Positions 33,811 to 44,000 of a stretch of DNA of 64,000 nucleotides are shown in pieces. The notes under the pieces are model-generated. The model searched no databases, was not told the origin of the DNA, and saw nothing but the letters and a program-made list of their open reading frames with translations. A program made the translations under genes and the position numbers. Source of the stretch: Paenibacillus polymyxa (GTDB lineage Bacteria > Bacillota > Bacilli > Paenibacillales > Paenibacillaceae); NCBI RefSeq assembly GCF_015710975.1, contig NZ_CP049783.1:3887501-3951500 (forward strand). The letters run 5' to 3'. Position 1 is the first letter of the stretch; the number at the start of each line of letters is the position of its first letter.

Positions 33811-34114
33811 AGTTACGTAATTACAGCGAGAAAGAGTTTTACGACTTTATAGAGCAAAATCTTGTAACAGAGGGCCGAAGCCTTTCTATTGCATAAGTTG
33901 GTATAATCATTGGTACAGCAACTTTTGACAGAAAGACATCGGAGACGAGAATTATCCCGAAAAGCGCAGAAATGCTTGTTATTCAGGAACTCTTAGCAAA
34001 GACTACAACATAGCAAACGCATAGTGATGTAGATCAATTCAGCCGCATTTGAACTGTGAATTTGACGCACAAATTTGGATTTGGCCATGGGAAGGTGGGT
34101 TCAGTGAAGCTGAT
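33811..34114. other. Leader region upstream of the PksB-type gene
   Basis: No gene. TTGACA at 33925-33930 and TATAAT at 33902-33907 are seen, but neither has a convincing partner hexamer. Confidence 0.35.
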
Positions 34115-34792
34115 ATGAGTCTGACATACCATATGGAACAGTTAAGAGTCTGTTTTATGAATTTTATTAACTATGTATATATTGTAATGGATAAGAAAAC
34201 AGGAGACATTGCTATTGTCGATCCGTCATGGGATTTATCGAAAATAGAGTCATATCTTCGACAGTTGAATGGTAATCTCAGAGTCATACTATTAACCCAT
34301 TCACATTTAGATCATGTTAATTTGGTAAATCCGCTCCTGGAAAAGTATAGACCGCACGTATTCATGTCAATACAAGAAATCGATTATTACCATTTTAGAT
34401 GTGATAATTTACATCCCGTTAAAGATGGGGATATTATCAAACTTGGAGAAACAGAAATTAGAAGTCTTTTGACCCCAGGACATACCGTGGGAAGTGTATG
34501 CTATCTTTTATCCAATCACTTGTTTACGGGGGATACCATTTTCATTGAAGGTTGTGGCTTTTGTGATCCGAATGGAGGAGATCCGAAAGACTTATATCAT
34601 AGCGTTCAAAAAATAAAGCGAGAGGTTGATAGCTCCATTCAAATTTATCCTGCTCATTCATATGGTAAAGCACCTGGGTTCCCACTCAGTCACCTTATGG
34701 ATGAAAATATTTATTTTCAATTTACGAGCATGAAGCCGTTTATTAATTTCAGAATGCGCCCCAACCAAAAAGGTTTATTCAATTTTAAATGA
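34115..34792 (+). CDS. pksB: PksB/BaeB-type metallo-beta-lactamase-fold hydrolase
   Basis: 226 aa. Zinc motif THSHLDH intact, with GHTVGSV, GDTIF and YPAHSYG supplying the other ligands. The family (glyoxalase II-like) is found at the start of trans-AT PKS clusters such as bacillaene. It is thought to clear wrong acyl groups from carrier proteins; this is not firmly proven. The ATG at 34115 fits relatives that begin M-x-Y; the frame is open to 34049. The ribosome binding site is weak, so the start is uncertain. Confidence 0.85.
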   Translation: MSLTYHMEQLRVCFMNFINYVYIVMDKKTGDIAIVDPSWDLSKIESYLRQLNGNLRVILLTHSHLDHVNLVNPLLEKYRPHVFMSIQEIDYYHFRCDNLHPVKDGDIIKLGETEIRSLLTPGHTVGSVCYLLSNHLFTGDTIFIEGCGFCDPNGGDPKDLYHSVQKIKREVDSSIQIYPAHSYGKAPGFPLSHLMDENIYFQFTSMKPFINFRMRPNQKGLFNFK

Positions 34793-34873
34793 GTTGGTAA
34801 AAGGGGGCAGTTCTAAAGGGTGATGGGGCCTCTATCCCCTTAAAGATAGACCGGGTTGTTGCCAAAATGGCAA

Positions 34874-34902
34874 TTGACACTGTTTGAGCAGAGGATTATA
34901 AT
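34874..34902 (+). promoter_or_regulatory. Consensus sigma-A promoter upstream of loaP
   Basis: Perfect TTGACA and TATAAT with a 17-bp spacer. Transcription should start near 34909, leaving a leader of about 210 nt before loaP. It can drive loaP and the genes behind it. Confidence 0.9.
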
Positions 34903-34957
34903 GGAAATATACTATTCCAATTATATGATTATATGAAAAATAAAGGAACTTGTTTGC

Positions 34958-34985
34958 GGTTAATCGCTGGCGGGTCACGTTAACC
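34958..34985 (+). other. Candidate leader RNA hairpin
   Basis: GGTTAA/TTAACC arms with an inner CG/CG pairing enclose a G-rich loop, within the leader of the loaP transcript. LoaP is known to need an RNA hairpin in the leader of its target operon. Whether this is that element is only a guess. Confidence 0.3.
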
Positions 34986-35119
34986 ACTGATGAGGGACAT
35001 ATCGTGAGAGATTGTAGCTTATCAAGCAGGATAAGTGAAAGGGCGAAGCTATGCATACACTGGCAGCAGACATTATAGGGGTTGATTTTGGCAGTATGTT
35101 TTGTTAGGAGATGAGCGGA

Positions 35120-35641
35120 GTGAATTGGTACGTGCTTTTTGTGCGAACGGGTAGGGAAGAAAGGGTTAAACAACTTTTTAATAAGTGGTTTGATTCTGAA
35201 GTTTACAAACCATTTATACCGCTCCAAGAGAGGCTTTTTAAAGTAGCAGGAACAGTCAAGAAAGAATTAGCGCCTTTGTTCCCCAGTTATGTGTTTATTG
35301 AGTCCAACTTACCTGACTTGCAGTTCGTAACAAGTACAAATTCAATGATTTATACTTCCAGCGATATCATTCGTTTATTGAGATATTCGAAGTTAGAAGC
35401 TTCTATGCGAGATTGCGAGAGACAAGTTTTAGAGAGTTTATGCAATGATAGATATTGTATAGAATGCTCAACTGGAATTATTGAAGGAGACAATATACGT
35501 ATCATAGAAGGGCCGCTTAAAGGAAGAAGCAGCATAGTTAAGAAGATAGACAGACATAAAAGACAGGCGGTTATTCAGCTAGAATTTATGGGTGATATCA
35601 GACTAGTGAACGTAGCTTTAGAAATTATTAGTAAAGTTTAA
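35120..35641 (+). CDS. loaP: LoaP-type transcription antiterminator (NusG paralogue)
   Basis: 173 aa. N-terminal NGN domain (MNWYVLFVRTGREERVKQLF; PLFPSYVFIES) and C-terminal KOW domain (IEGDNIRIIEGPLKGRSSIV). This is the LoaP subgroup, which rides on RNA polymerase and suppresses termination in long antibiotic operons such as difficidin and macrolactin of B. velezensis. GTG at 35120 is preferred, with AGGAG 10 bases upstream; ATG at 35111 would touch that site. A strong terminator inside the cluster (40901) is a plausible target. Confidence 0.88.
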   Translation: MNWYVLFVRTGREERVKQLFNKWFDSEVYKPFIPLQERLFKVAGTVKKELAPLFPSYVFIESNLPDLQFVTSTNSMIYTSSDIIRLLRYSKLEASMRDCERQVLESLCNDRYCIECSTGIIEGDNIRIIEGPLKGRSSIVKKIDRHKRQAVIQLEFMGDIRLVNVALEIISKV

Positions 35642-35742
35642 ATAGAATAATCGTGGGGATATCTTCTCCATTTGGAAGCTTTCAGAGCCCTTAAGGCATT
35701 TGAAGGTTTTTTTGGTTTGTGCTTGCCTATTCATAGGGGGAT

Positions 35743-36510
35743 ATGCATGTGACCATGTATACGGAACAGCTCATGTTGAAGCGGGAAGATATCGTGATGA
35801 AGGCGGCTGTTAGTTTTGTACATGCAGTTTGCCGTGACGATGCTGCTCTCGATCCGGAGATTTTTCATTCAGATGAGTGTAGCTACTTTGAGAGCCTGCT
35901 ATTCCAGCGCCGAAAATCCAACTTTCTGCTTGGCAGGCTAAGTGCAAAACAAGCAGCATCCGTGCTGTTAAGGGAGCAGAACCTACGCAACATAAGCGTG
36001 GAGACAGGTGTTTTCGGCCAGCCCTTGCTTCGAACTACCGGAGTCCCTGGTTACCAAGTGAGCATTGCCCACTGTGATGAAATCGGGACCGCTGTTGTTT
36101 TTCCAGAAGCGCATCCTATGGGGATTGATATTGAGAGGATAAGTCCTAACCGAAATAAGACCATGGAAAGCCAATTGACGACGGAAGAAAGGGAAAGAAT
36201 CGCAGCCGTGCGAGGAGTAGAGGAATACTCTGTTTTATTGACGGTTTCTTGGACGGTAAAGGAGGCGATTTCGAAAATATTGCGCACAGGCTTTACCGCA
36301 TCATTGCAAGTGCTTGAAATTAACGAGATCAGATTTAATAGTGGATGCTTTCGGAGTACATTTTCGCATTTTCCGCAATATGCCGCCCAGTCGTATCGGT
36401 TGGGTAACTACATCTTTACTATTGCAGCGCCAAGGAAGACGGAATGGAGTATCAATATGTCTCAATTGTATGAGCAATTTAATCCGATTTTCCATCCAAG
36501 CTGTTTGTAA
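35743..36510 (+). CDS. 4'-phosphopantetheinyl transferase (Sfp type)
   Basis: 255 aa. Family motifs: GQPLL, GIDIER (magnesium site) and WTVKEAISK (catalytic Glu and Lys). It attaches the phosphopantetheine arm of CoA to the Ser of the carrier domains in the synthases. The start may be ATG 35743 or GTG 35749; the AGGGGGA site is 3 or 8 bases away. The 100-bp gap to loaP holds weak hairpins and a seven-T run (35713-35719 region), possibly a poor terminator. Confidence 0.9.
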   Translation: MHVTMYTEQLMLKREDIVMKAAVSFVHAVCRDDAALDPEIFHSDECSYFESLLFQRRKSNFLLGRLSAKQAASVLLREQNLRNISVETGVFGQPLLRTTGVPGYQVSIAHCDEIGTAVVFPEAHPMGIDIERISPNRNKTMESQLTTEERERIAAVRGVEEYSVLLTVSWTVKEAISKILRTGFTASLQVLEINEIRFNSGCFRSTFSHFPQYAAQSYRLGNYIFTIAAPRKTEWSINMSQLYEQFNPIFHPSCL

Positions 36511-36535
36511 ATAACCCAATTTTAGGAGGATATAC

Positions 36536-36775
36536 ATGCGTAAAGAAGAAGTATTCGAAATCGTTAAAGGTTGTATTTGTGAAGTTCTACCGGAATTAAA
36601 CGATCACCAGTTTCAGTATGACGATCGCTTGGTAGATTTGGGTGCGGATTCGGTAGATCGAGCCGATATTGTAATGAAGTCTATGGAAGCATTATCTCTT
36701 AATATTCCGCGCGTTGAGTTATCTGGCGTTAAAAATGTAGGAGAGTTGGCAGATGCGCTCTATGCCAAATTATAA
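36536..36775 (+). CDS. acpK: Stand-alone acyl carrier protein of the beta-branching cassette
   Basis: 79 aa. Phosphopantetheine site LGADSVDR with Ser39. In HCS cassettes this ACP carries malonyl, then acetyl, to the HMG synthase. TAGGAGG lies before the ATG. Its last 23 bases overlap the next gene, which implies translational coupling. Confidence 0.92.
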   Translation: MRKEEVFEIVKGCICEVLPELNDHQFQYDDRLVDLGADSVDRADIVMKSMEALSLNIPRVELSGVKNVGELADALYAKL

Positions 36776-38000
36776 AGAGCCTGAGTTAGTTATTACGGGA
36801 GTTGGTGTTACTTCGTCGATTGGGCAAGGGAAGACTGCCTTTGCTTCGGCGCTGTTCAAAGGGCAACATGCATTTGGAGTTATGCAACGTCCAGGCAGAA
36901 AGGGAGAAGCTTCATTTATAGGTGCGGAGCTGCCATCTCTGTCTTATCCGGAGACCATTTCCAAACGAATGTTACGAACCGCATCATTTTCAGGACAGGT
37001 GGCAATGGTTACCCTTCAAGAGGCCTGGGATGATGCTCAATTGGATGACGTGGACCCTAGCTGCATAGGATTGGTGATTGGAGGCTCCAATTTTCAGCAA
37101 CGGGAATTATTTCAAACCTATGAGGCTTATCGGGAAAAAATGCACTTTGTATCTCCGACCTATGGGCTGTCCTTTATGGATACTGATTTGTGCGGATTAT
37201 GCACTGAGCAATTCGGTATTCAAGGGTTAGCGTATACTGTCGGCGGGGCTTCCGCGAGCGGACAAGTCGCCATCATTCAAGCGATTGAGGCAATTCAAGC
37301 AAATCGGGTTGATGTGTGCATTGCGATGGGGGCGTTGATGGATATTTCGTATTTGGAATGCCAGGCATTGCGATCTTTGGGAGCCATGGGAAGCGACCGA
37401 TATGCCGACCAACCAGCAATGGCGTGTCGCCCCTTTGATAAGATGCACGATGGATTTATATACGGGGAATCTTGCGGAGTTATCGTCATAGAGCGGTCGG
37501 ATTTTGCAATGAAGCGGCAGGGGAAACCTTATGCAAAGCTTGCAGGCTGGGATATGGGGATGGATCGGAACCGGAACCCCAATCCTTCTTATGAGGGCGA
37601 GGTTCGAGTGATTAAAAGGGCCTTAGAGAAAGCGAAACTGTCGCCGGAAAAAATTGATTATATTAATCCCCATGGGACAGGCTCTGTAATTGGGGACGAG
37701 ATCGAAATAAAGGCAATACAGGATTGCCAATTATCACATGCTTACATCAATGCAACCAAATCCATTATCGGGCATGGTCTGAGCGCAGCCGGGACGGTTG
37801 AAATTATTGCTACTCTTCTACAAATGAAAGAGTCGAAACTTCATCCTACCCGCAATTTGGAGGAGCCGATCAAAGTGGATTGCAACTGGGTGAAAAATGA
37901 GTCCATCCCAGCGGTTATTCACAATACTATGAATTTGAGCATGGGATTTGGCGGGATCAATACGGCCATCTGTATGCAAAAGTATGAGTCGGGCATTTAA
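36753..38000 (+). CDS. pksF: Decarboxylating ketosynthase (PksF/CurC type)
   Basis: 415 aa KS fold. The usual DTACSSS loop reads VGGASASG, so the condensing Cys is gone. The two His motifs are kept (NPHGTGS, IIGHG). Such KS proteins decarboxylate malonyl-ACP to acetyl-ACP for the HMG synthase. The start overlaps acpK. TAGGAGAG lies 8 bases upstream. Confidence 0.9.
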   Translation: MRSMPNYKEPELVITGVGVTSSIGQGKTAFASALFKGQHAFGVMQRPGRKGEASFIGAELPSLSYPETISKRMLRTASFSGQVAMVTLQEAWDDAQLDDVDPSCIGLVIGGSNFQQRELFQTYEAYREKMHFVSPTYGLSFMDTDLCGLCTEQFGIQGLAYTVGGASASGQVAIIQAIEAIQANRVDVCIAMGALMDISYLECQALRSLGAMGSDRYADQPAMACRPFDKMHDGFIYGESCGVIVIERSDFAMKRQGKPYAKLAGWDMGMDRNRNPNPSYEGEVRVIKRALEKAKLSPEKIDYINPHGTGSVIGDEIEIKAIQDCQLSHAYINATKSIIGHGLSAAGTVEIIATLLQMKESKLHPTRNLEEPIKVDCNWVKNESIPAVIHNTMNLSMGFGGINTAICMQKYESGI

Positions 38001-38015
38001 GAAAGGGGGAGCATT

Positions 38016-39278
38016 ATGGTATTGGTAGGAATAGAAGCAATGAATGTTTTTGGGGGCTCAGCCTATCTAGATGTCATGCAATTAGCGCAGCACAGACAGT
38101 TGGACCCTGCGAGATTTGAAAATTTATTAATGAAAGAAAAGGCTGTTGCCCTGCCCTATGAAGATCCGGTTACCTTTGGAGTCAATGCGGCAAAACCGCT
38201 GGTGGACGCCCTCTCTGAAGCGGAAAAAAACCGCATCGAAATGCTCATCACCTGTACAGAATCAGGAATTGATTTTGGAAAATCAATCAGTACATATATT
38301 CACCACTATTTGGGACTGAATCGGAATTGCAGGCTATTTGAACTCAAGCAAGCCTGCTATTCAGGTACTGCCGGACTCCAAATGGCGGTGAATTTTATTT
38401 TATCCCAAGTCTCGCCAGGGGCCAAAGCGCTTGTTATTGCCAGTGATATCTCACGATTTATTGCCGCTGAAGGCGGGGATGTTTTGAGTGAGGATTGGTC
38501 TTACGCTGAACCAAGCGGAGGGGCAGGGGCTGTGGCCATGCTCATTAGTGAAAATCCTCATATATTCCAAGTCGATGCGGGCGCTAATGGATATTATGGC
38601 TATGAGGTGATGGATACTTGCCGGCCGATACCAGATAGCGAGGCCGGAGATGCGGACTTGTCTTTAATGTCCTATCTGGACTGCTGCGAGCAAGCATTTT
38701 TGGAATACCAGAAACGGGTACAAGGAGTGGACTATAAAGATACCTTCCAGTATCTTTCCTTCCATACTCCATTCGGTGGAATGGTAAAAGGAGCTCATCG
38801 CACGATGATGCGAAGGATTACTCAGGCCAAGCCCAATGAGATTGAGGCGGATTATGTACAACGTGTCAAGCCAGGATTGGAGTATTGCCAACGAGTCGGC
38901 AATATTATGGGTGCGACCTTGTACCTGTCCTTGGCAGGCACGATTGATAAGGGCACATTTGATTCTCCGAAGCGGATTGGTTGCTTTTCCTATGGATCAG
39001 GCTGCTGCTCGGAATTTTATAGCGGGGTAGTGATGCCGCAAAGCCAGGAATATCTGCGTCGTTTTGAGATCGAGCGTAATTTGAATGATCGGTATCAATT
39101 ATCCATGGATGAATATGAATCCTTGCTGAAAGGCAGTGGCGCTGTACGTTTTGGAACCCGCAACACCAAACTTGATTTTCAATTGGTTCCTGGAGTGATC
39201 GATTCCGGGAAAGGGAGACAGCGATTATATCTGGAGGAAATCTATGAATTCCACCGCAAATATCGGTGGGAATCATGA
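38016..39278 (+). CDS. pksG: HMG-CoA synthase-like enzyme of the beta-branching cassette
   Basis: 420 aa. The catalytic set of HMG synthases is visible: Glu in TCTESGID, Cys in KQACYSG and His in SFHTPFGG. It adds acetate from AcpK to a beta-keto thioester on the synthase, giving a branched hydroxy-acid. GAAAGGGGGAG precedes the ATG. It overlaps the next gene by 4 bases (ATGA). Confidence 0.94.
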   Translation: MVLVGIEAMNVFGGSAYLDVMQLAQHRQLDPARFENLLMKEKAVALPYEDPVTFGVNAAKPLVDALSEAEKNRIEMLITCTESGIDFGKSISTYIHHYLGLNRNCRLFELKQACYSGTAGLQMAVNFILSQVSPGAKALVIASDISRFIAAEGGDVLSEDWSYAEPSGGAGAVAMLISENPHIFQVDAGANGYYGYEVMDTCRPIPDSEAGDADLSLMSYLDCCEQAFLEYQKRVQGVDYKDTFQYLSFHTPFGGMVKGAHRTMMRRITQAKPNEIEADYVQRVKPGLEYCQRVGNIMGATLYLSLAGTIDKGTFDSPKRIGCFSYGSGCCSEFYSGVVMPQSQEYLRRFEIERNLNDRYQLSMDEYESLLKGSGAVRFGTRNTKLDFQLVPGVIDSGKGRQRLYLEEIYEFHRKYRWES

Positions 39279-40036
39279 ATTATCAAACAATTCAGGTTCG
39301 GTTTCAAGAATCGATTTGTTACTTACGGTTTTACCGACCAGAGGCAAATAACACGATTAATAACACCCTCATTGAGGAATGCATGCATGCGCTTGCACTG
39401 TGTGAGGAGTCGGTTACGATCGTTGTTTTGGAAGGCCTGCCGGAGGTGTTTTGTCTTGGAGCGGATTTTCAAGGAATGTACGAAAAAATGGCAAATGAAC
39501 ATGAGCATGCACAGAATCCAGAACCTCTATATGATCTGTGGTTAAAACTGGCGACAGGGCCCTATATCACGATTTCTCATGTGCGAGGAAAGGCAAACGC
39601 TGGCGGCATTGGATTTATTGCTGCCAGCGACATTGTGATAGCAGATCAGACAGCACAGTTCAGTCTGTCGGAATTGTTATTTGGGCTTTTCCCTGCTTGT
39701 GTTCTGCCCTTTTTAGTACGCAGAATTGGATTCCAAAAAGCGAATTATTTGACATTAATGACACAGCCGATTATGGTTGAGCAGGCTCTTACATGGGGAT
39801 TAGTCGATGCATATGATGCCCAGAGTGATACGGTGCTGCGCAAGCATTTATTACGCCTCAGACGATTGTCCAAAACGGGTATTTTACGCTACAAACGCTT
39901 TATGGACGAACTCAGCGATTTGCGTCAGTATAAATCACTGGCGCTGGCGTCCAATCAAGAGGTGTTTTCAGACGCTCAAAATCTGAAGGGCATTTTCCGA
40001 TATGTCGAAACAGGTCAATTTCCGTGGATGGACTGA
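39275..40036 (+). CDS. pksH: Enoyl-CoA hydratase-like dehydratase (ECH1, PksH type)
   Basis: 253 aa crotonase fold. GLPEVFCLGADFQGM and GKANAGGIGFIAASDIVIAD form the oxyanion hole. In the cassette ECH1 dehydrates the HMG-like branch. The start is the ATG of the ATGA overlap with the HMG synthase gene; a GTG three codons earlier is possible. Confidence 0.9.
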   Translation: MNYQTIQVRFQESICYLRFYRPEANNTINNTLIEECMHALALCEESVTIVVLEGLPEVFCLGADFQGMYEKMANEHEHAQNPEPLYDLWLKLATGPYITISHVRGKANAGGIGFIAASDIVIADQTAQFSLSELLFGLFPACVLPFLVRRIGFQKANYLTLMTQPIMVEQALTWGLVDAYDAQSDTVLRKHLLRLRRLSKTGILRYKRFMDELSDLRQYKSLALASNQEVFSDAQNLKGIFRYVETGQFPWMD

Positions 40037-40082
40037 TGGGCGTTTGCCACAAGACGGGATGCTGAGGGGGAAGTAGATCATC

Positions 40083-40832
40083 ATGTCACAATCTGTGGTT
40101 GAGTTACTTGAGATCGAGCGAGGGATTATCCAAGTAACAATGCAAGATAGAGTTCATAAAAATACATTTACACTTGAAATGACTCATGGACTTAGAGAAG
40201 CGTTCCGTACGATCCAGGATGACTCGACCTGCAAAGTCGTAATTATAACAGGGTATGACAACTACTTCGCCACGGGTGGAACGCAAGAAGGACTATTGGC
40301 TATACATGAAGGAACATCAAAGTTTACTGATGAAAATATTTACTCTCTAGCATTGAACTGCAAAGTTCCAGTGATAGCTGCTATGCAGGGCCATGCGGTT
40401 GGTGGGGGCTTTGTCATGGGGCTATTTTCTGATTTCGTAATCCTGAGTAAGGAAAGTATGTACACGACTAATTTTATGAGATACGGATTTACACCAGGAA
40501 TGGGTGCGACGTTCATTCTTCCCCAAAAACTCGGGTTCAGCCTGGGAGAAGAATTATTGTTAAATGGGGGGAATTACCGAGGCGCAGAACTGGAGAAGCG
40601 AGGAGTGCCGTTTCCAGTTTTGCCTCGCAAAGAAGTGATGAGCTATGGATTGGATCTTGCTAGACAGCTGGCCGAGAAACCCAGATTTTCATTAATCACA
40701 TTAAAGGATCATCTGGTAGCTCCACTCCGCGCTCAGCTTCCCAAAATCGTAGAACAAGAGCTGATTATGCATGAGAAGACCTTTCACCAAGCCGAGGTTA
40801 AAGAACGCATCATCAACCTGTTTGGAAAATAA
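40083..40832 (+). CDS. pksI: Enoyl-CoA hydratase-like decarboxylase (ECH2, PksI type)
   Basis: 249 aa crotonase fold. DNYFATGGTQEGLL and MQGHAVGGGFVMGLFSDFVI give the oxyanion hole and the PksI-like signature. ECH2 decarboxylates the glutaconyl intermediate to leave a beta-methyl branch. GAGGGGGAAG lies 11 bases before the ATG. Last short gene before the giant synthases; a terminator follows. Confidence 0.92.
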   Translation: MSQSVVELLEIERGIIQVTMQDRVHKNTFTLEMTHGLREAFRTIQDDSTCKVVIITGYDNYFATGGTQEGLLAIHEGTSKFTDENIYSLALNCKVPVIAAMQGHAVGGGFVMGLFSDFVILSKESMYTTNFMRYGFTPGMGATFILPQKLGFSLGEELLLNGGNYRGAELEKRGVPFPVLPRKEVMSYGLDLARQLAEKPRFSLITLKDHLVAPLRAQLPKIVEQELIMHEKTFHQAEVKERIINLFGK

Positions 40833-40900
40833 TAACTTTTCCACATCCTTATTTATTTATATTTGTTGGACGCTTTTACGGTTTTTCATGGGAATCTGGA

Positions 40901-40947
40901 AACGAGTGTGAAAGGGGCGCATAGCCTTTCTCATCACTCGTTTTTTC
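40901..40947 (+). terminator. Strong intrinsic terminator inside the PKS cluster
   Basis: AACGAGTG pairs with CACTCGTT, extended by TGA/TCA and AAGG/CCTT, and followed by a run of eight Ts. It sits between pksI and the 11-kb synthase gene, where a stop would block the operon unless LoaP or a second promoter acts. The remaining gap 40948-41064 shows no clear promoter. Confidence 0.85.
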
Positions 40948-41064
40948 TTTGCTACTTTCGTTAGGCAACGCTTCAAGCGTGAAACAGTAGCTCAAAATAG
41001 ACATCGTGATAAGCATTTAGCTCATGTTGTATTTAAATTTTGTGTTTGAGGAGTTGGTGGATGA

Positions 41065-44000
41065 ATGACACGTAAACATGATCAAAGATCAGACTTTAAT
41101 ATCCCGATCCTTTCTTTTATGGAAACTTGCCGGCAATTTCCTGAAACAGAGTTGTTTACTTTTGAGAATGAAGGAGAGCATCCTCACGTTCTTACGGGGA
41201 CCACGCTTTTGCTGCAAGTGCAAACTTTGGGCAACTTTCTAATGAAAGAACTAGCTGCGCAGGAAAGAGCGCTCCTTGTATTTCCTCAGGGTCTGGGATA
41301 TATCAGCAGCATGCTGGCATGTTTTTATGCAAACATCGTAGCCATCCCTACACCCATTACAGCAGCAGAGCCAGATGAAAAAATGCTTGAGAAAATAAAG
41401 CCTATTCAAACGGATTCCGGGGCTGTATGTATCATAACCAATACTGCCTTCAAAGCTTTTCTCCAAACACAACCGGAGTATAGAACGTTTCGTATCCTAA
41501 ATATTGATGAGATTCTTCAAGAGAGCGCCGCCCACGTAGATATAAAGATGAGAATGCCAGCACCTGAAGATATGGCCCTTTTGCTGTACACATCAGGCTC
41601 TACATCACTGCCTAAAGGTGTAATTCTCAGCCATAGATGTTTGATGAATCAGGTTAAGGCTGAGCAATGGAGAATTGACCAAAATAGCCGTATCGTTTCC
41701 TGGATGCCGCAATTCCATGCTTTTGGACTGCAAAACAATATTTTGGTACCGCTATTGAATGGCGCCTCAAGCATTATTCTCCCGCCAGAAAGCTTTGCTA
41801 AAAATCCGGAGCACTGGATTCAGATGATTGACAAGTATCAGGCTACCCATACGGCTGCGCCAAACTTTGCATTCGATTACTGCTGCTCCACCTTGGACGT
41901 AGCTTCACTACAGGAATATTCTTTGCACCATCTTCAAGCTATTATATGTGCAGGTGAGCCCATTCGGAAGGAAAGTTACGAAAATTTTGTCCATCATTTC
42001 CGGGCATTAGGGCTTAAAGAAGATATATTTTGTCCTCTTCTTGGCTTATCTGAGCTGTGTCCTGTTACCAGTGTAAAACCGGGCCAGTCGATGAGATTTC
42101 TTAATTTGGATATTCCTAGCTTGGAGCAAAGAAGAGTCCAATACACAGATGAGAAGAACCCATCGAAGTCCGTTGTCAGTTGCGGGGAGATCGAAGCTCC
42201 GACAGAAATACGGATTGTTCATCCTGAAAGTCATATGCTATGCCTGCCAGAGGAAATCGGCGAGATTTGGATTAAATCCGATCGGATGGCAGAGGGTTAT
42301 TTAAATAGGAAGCAAGAAACGGACAGCACTTTTGAGGCGGTACTTTCCAGTACACAAGAAGGCGGTTTTTTCCGTACAGGTGACCTTGGCTTTATTGCAG
42401 ACAATCATATTTATGTCATCGGCAGAGAGAAGGAAGTCATTATCGTTCACGGCAAAAATCATCATCCTGTCGATATTGAATGGACCATCCAAAAGAATAT
42501 GCCGGAGTTGACCTTGCCTATCGCTGTATTTGCCTCTGAAGTCAAAGGCCTGGAAAAGGTAATCGTCGTACAAGAGATTGAAACGTCCCTTCATGAGCAG
42601 GAATATAAACGACTGGTCGAAAAGATGTTAAATGCCGTATCTGGGACACATCAACTTGAGATTTATGATATATATTTGCTGCCAAAAGGTAGTATTCCCA
42701 AAACGGGGAGCGGGAAAATTCAAAGAAAGGTTTGCCGTAATGCTTACATCAAACAAGAGCTTAGGGCACTTTATCAATATCGGAGTGCACTCTCAACAGC
42801 GCATTCGGGTATTGGAGAAACGGATGCTACTGTAGACGCTGTTTCGTTGATACAGCTGAAGATTCAGGAATATATGGTGCAATTTTTGCAACGGGAACTG
42901 AATTTGGAGTCCGAGGCAATGGATTTGAATAAAAATATTCACGGTTATGGCATCGATTCCATTCTTATCATGAAGCTCATACGCGGCATTGAAAAATCTT
43001 ATCCGATCAAGGTTAATGCAAGAGAAATTCTAGAGTACCCAACGATTCAACTACTATCGGCTTATTTAGCCAAAAAGATTGAAAAAGATAAACCGGTTGT
43101 AGAGATCAAGACCGAAACAATCCTGCATGGTTTGCAACAGAATCCACTTTCTGAAGTTCAAAAAGGGTTGTGGCTATTACATAAAATGTCTCCTGAAATA
43201 AATGCTTACAATGTACCAATATGTCTCCGATTTAATACGAAAGTTGAGATAGAGAACGTTAAACAGGCTTTCCACACCGTTTTAGAGCAATATCCTATTC
43301 TAAAAAGTGTGATTGAAGAGGATAATGGGACACCTTATCAAAAGCTGGAGTCTGCTCAGCCGTTCAATATGCAGATAGAGGATATTTCAAGCTTGAAAGC
43401 GGATGAAATCATTCCCTTTATTCGGAGCAAGGCAAAGCAGCCATTCGCGCTGGAACAGGACCCTTTGATGCGTGTTTATCTGATGTCCAGGTCCGAACAA
43501 GAACATTTCATACTGGTGGTCATCCATCATATTATTTTTGATGGTAGTTCTTTCATCCTTTTTATTCAAAGCTTTTTAGATGCATATAAGGACTTGGGAC
43601 AAGGAAAGAGACCAGTCGTTTTACCACCTGCCGCGAGCTATAGCGATTTTGTGGAATGGGAACAAACGATGCTGGCGAGTGCAGAAGGGGAAAAGCATTT
43701 TTCCTATTGGAAGCAACAACTGTCGGATGCTTTACCGACTCTAGAGCTTCCATATAACCGCTCAGGTTTTCTGACTCCGAGCATGGAAGGACAAACATAC
43801 ACCAAGCGGCTTCCAGTTGATTGGGTCAATCGGGTAAAATCTTTCGCCCGTACGCAATATATGAGCTTGTCTACCGTCTTGTTAGGTATGTATGTGATAT
43901 TGCTTAACCAGTATTCGAAACAAGAAGACATCATCGTTGGAATGCCAGTTATGGTACGACCAGAGGAGCGTTTTGACCAATTAATCGGATATTTTGTCAA

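Noticed and set aside
33902..33950. Promoter for the PksB-type gene
   Set aside because: TATAAT and TTGACA hexamers are present but in the wrong order or without a partner at proper spacing.
35690..35720. Possible terminator between loaP and the PPTase gene
   Set aside because: Only a four-pair stem (CCTT/AAGG) precedes the T-run; too weak to call.
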